From the NCBI GenBank assembly GCA_905233375.1, contig CAJOEJ010000004.1, forward strand, positions 43,300 through 107,299: a DNA stretch of 64,000 nucleotides. Direction: 5' to 3'. This document shows, piece by piece, positions 62,800 through 64,000 of this stretch (its first letter is position 1; every line of letters begins with the position of its first letter). The translations under genes were made by a program, and so were the position numbers. The notes beneath the pieces are model-generated. The model searched no databases, was not told the origin of the DNA, and worked only from the letters and a program-made list of their open reading frames with translations. The DNA is from Paludibacteraceae bacterium (GTDB lineage: Bacteria; Bacteroidota; Bacteroidia; Bacteroidales; Paludibacteraceae).

Positions 62800-63018
62800 T
62801 TATTTAGTTTCAACTATTTTAGCGGTAGTATAATCAGCTGGATCATAATCGTACTCTTTGCAGAGTTTATCAAAATAAGCATCTATCTCTGACTCATCTT
62901 GTGGTTCCATTCTCTTCATATCATAGATAGAATCCATAATATTCTTTCGATCGGTTGAGTTGTGCAGCTTCATGATTTCTTCGATAGCCATGAAACGATT
63001 TTCTGTATCTTTTGTCAT
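62800..63018 (-). CDS. Small acidic helical protein
   Basis: This 72-aa protein (MTKDTENRFMAIEEIMKLHN ... DAYFDKLCKEYDYDPADYTT) has no recognised domain. It ends 11 bp before the FlgT-like gene and belongs to the same operon. Confidence 0.65.
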   Translation of the reverse strand: MTKDTENRFMAIEEIMKLHNSTDRKNIMDSIYDMKRMEPQDESEIDAYFDKLCKEYDYDPADYTTAKIVETK

Positions 63019-63080
63019 AATATTAATAATTATATAATTGATATTTATTGGGCTAATTCATGAGGTTTGCAATCCAACAT

Positions 63081-63296
63081 TTATGCTTTCCCATGCAAAT
63101 CTTTTAAGTAAGTTTCACAATTGACATTGTATTTGGCGAGCAATTTTAGTACTCTCTGAAGAATTTCGGCAAACTCTGCGGGATGGTCTCTTTTGAGGAT
63201 TCTAAGTGTTTCCGCAAGATTCTTGCAACATGCTTCTCTTTGTGTTGCTATTGTCTTTTCAATAGCTTCCAACTTAACTTCAATTTCTCTTTTCAT
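63081..63296 (-). CDS. Small helical protein
   Basis: The 71-aa product (MKREIEVKLEAIEKTIATQR ... QRVLKLLAKYNVNCETYLKD) is predicted to be two amphipathic helices. I do not recognise a family. It is spaced 19 bp from the gene upstream and 62 bp from the one downstream, with the TATTGGGCT motif in the latter gap. Confidence 0.65.
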   Translation of the reverse strand: MKREIEVKLEAIEKTIATQREACCKNLAETLRILKRDHPAEFAEILQRVLKLLAKYNVNCETYLKDLHGKA

Positions 63297-63315
63297 AACT
63301 TTGATAATTTTATGA

Positions 63316-63996
63316 TTATTTCATATTTGGTATTTGTTTGGCAACTTCAAGAGCGACTTCACGGCTGGCTTCTATCATTGCCATTTCCCTCTCATGCTCT
63401 TTGTTGTACTTGTGTTGTTCGAACTCAAAGTTGCGTTGCTCGCGTGCTAACTCTTCCGCATGATATTGCTTCTCACGCTCAACTTGTTCTTCGTGACGTG
63501 CTTGTTCTTTCGCTTCCCGTTCTTCGTACTGACGCACTCTAAACTCAAAATCACGTTGTTCCCGTGCTTTCTTGCGCTCGTCATCCATCACTTTGGCTTT
63601 CATTTCGTCCATTAGTTCCTCTACTTGAGGTTGACATGCAGCCAATAAATCTATCTTTGCCAAATAACGAGATGCCTTAACTGCTCCATCAGCATTAGGT
63701 TCTGCATTCCAAGCGGCTTTCGCTGATTGTAGCAATTTTTCTCCGGCACTATCAATTTTCTTCTGGTAAATATCAATCGTCGCCTGGCGACATTTGGCTG
63801 TACAATCCGTACAAACATCCGGCACTTGAGCAATCTGGTAAAGTGCCTTGTCAAACTGGCCTTGTTGCACAAGGATATACGCATCGGCAATTATATTGTC
63901 CATATTGGTGCGATAATAGGCAACTATCAATTCCTTGCTATCCTCTATCATCTTTTGTACTTTCGGATTACCGGGTTTCAAATTGGAAAATGCCAT
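63316..63996 (-). CDS. TPR-like / coiled-coil protein, possibly partial
   Basis: At least 226 residues are visible. An N-terminal TPR-like part (IADAYILVQQGQFDKALYQI, then CTDCTAKC and YQKKIDSAGEKLLQSAKAAW) is followed by a long charged coiled coil (KKAREQRDFEFRVRQYEERE and onward). The ATG at 63996 lies 4 bp from the window edge and the frame is open beyond, so the true start is probably outside. The pattern is known to me from Bacteroidales proteins that carry an LPP20-like domain further upstream, which would match the operon theme; that is inference. Confidence 0.6.
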   Translation of the reverse strand: MAFSNLKPGNPKVQKMIEDSKELIVAYYRTNMDNIIADAYILVQQGQFDKALYQIAQVPDVCTDCTAKCRQATIDIYQKKIDSAGEKLLQSAKAAWNAEPNADGAVKASRYLAKIDLLAACQPQVEELMDEMKAKVMDDERKKAREQRDFEFRVRQYEEREAKEQARHEEQVEREKQYHAEELAREQRNFEFEQHKYNKEHEREMAMIEASREVALEVAKQIPNMK

Positions 63997-64000
63997 GATA

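Noticed and set aside
1..64000. tRNA genes, rRNA genes and insertion sequences
   Set aside because: No cloverleaf with a T-loop GTTCGA/ATTCGA in context, no rRNA-like sequence and no transposase-like protein were seen.

Overview
The window looks like a chromosomal segment of a Bacteroidales bacterium (phylum Bacteroidota), probably an uncultured gut or rumen lineage. The evidence is the Bacteroidota-type promoter (TTTG or TTG, about 20 bp, then TAnnTTTG), found upstream of about a dozen genes on both strands. Further evidence is the DUF6377 membrane regulator, the very large secreted Ig-like, Listeria-Bacteroides-repeat and discoidin proteins with a shared short C-terminal end, and the DUF4143-type ATPases. 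Nearly every gene lies on the minus strand. No rRNA, tRNA, insertion sequence or CRISPR array was recognised.

Layout. 1-5340: the 5' part of a giant secreted protein gene (runs off the left edge), a duplicated small toxin-antitoxin-like patch (antitoxin-like, DUF4160, DUF2442), and an overlapping STAS-like / GHKL ATPase pair behind a leader with a terminator-like hairpin. 5640-17200: a small peptide, a second DUF4160/DUF2442 pair and a 10.6-kb gene for a 3530-aa secreted repeat protein with a C9 tract in its first codons. 17200-22900: accessory island with a DUF1016 nuclease, two AAA ATPases, word arrays of 9-11 bp period and a ~380-nt structured RNA candidate. 22700-29500: peptide 2, an 1831-aa secreted protein and a HEPN/MNT toxin-antitoxin pair.

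29630-46580: the most coherent unit. One promoter at ~44.85 kb appears to drive a ~15-kb minus-strand operon: aldo/keto reductase, SGNH-hydrolase fusion, 1603-aa discoidin protein, peptide 4, 297-aa secreted protein, 1912-aa discoidin/FN3 protein, peptide 3, terminator. A DUF6377 regulator is transcribed divergently from the same intergenic region. I propose this as a regulator-controlled cell-surface system. Four loci in the window pair a giant secreted protein gene with a 42-60-aa peptide of one loose family.

46580-55000: housekeeping genes (argS, a polyprenol-phosphate glycosyltransferase, an MBL hydrolase, metG, an outer-membrane protein, cdaA, folP). argS and metG carry short low-complexity insertions that look like intergenic repeats captured in frame. 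55000-59420: hipBA and a DUF4143 ATPase whose promoter is preceded by four units spaced exactly 33 bp. 59420-64000: an operon of secreted or unknown proteins, including a FlgT/LPP20-like N-terminal domain and a DUF2971 protein, continuing off the right edge.

Non-coding DNA is unusually patterned. There are three copies of a nested hairpin with compensatory changes, 11-bp-period arrays whose word differs by locus, and a GTAC-rich element that occurs once in an intergenic region and four times inside the C-terminal coding regions of the giant genes. Family names rest on reading the translated proteins; no database search was possible.
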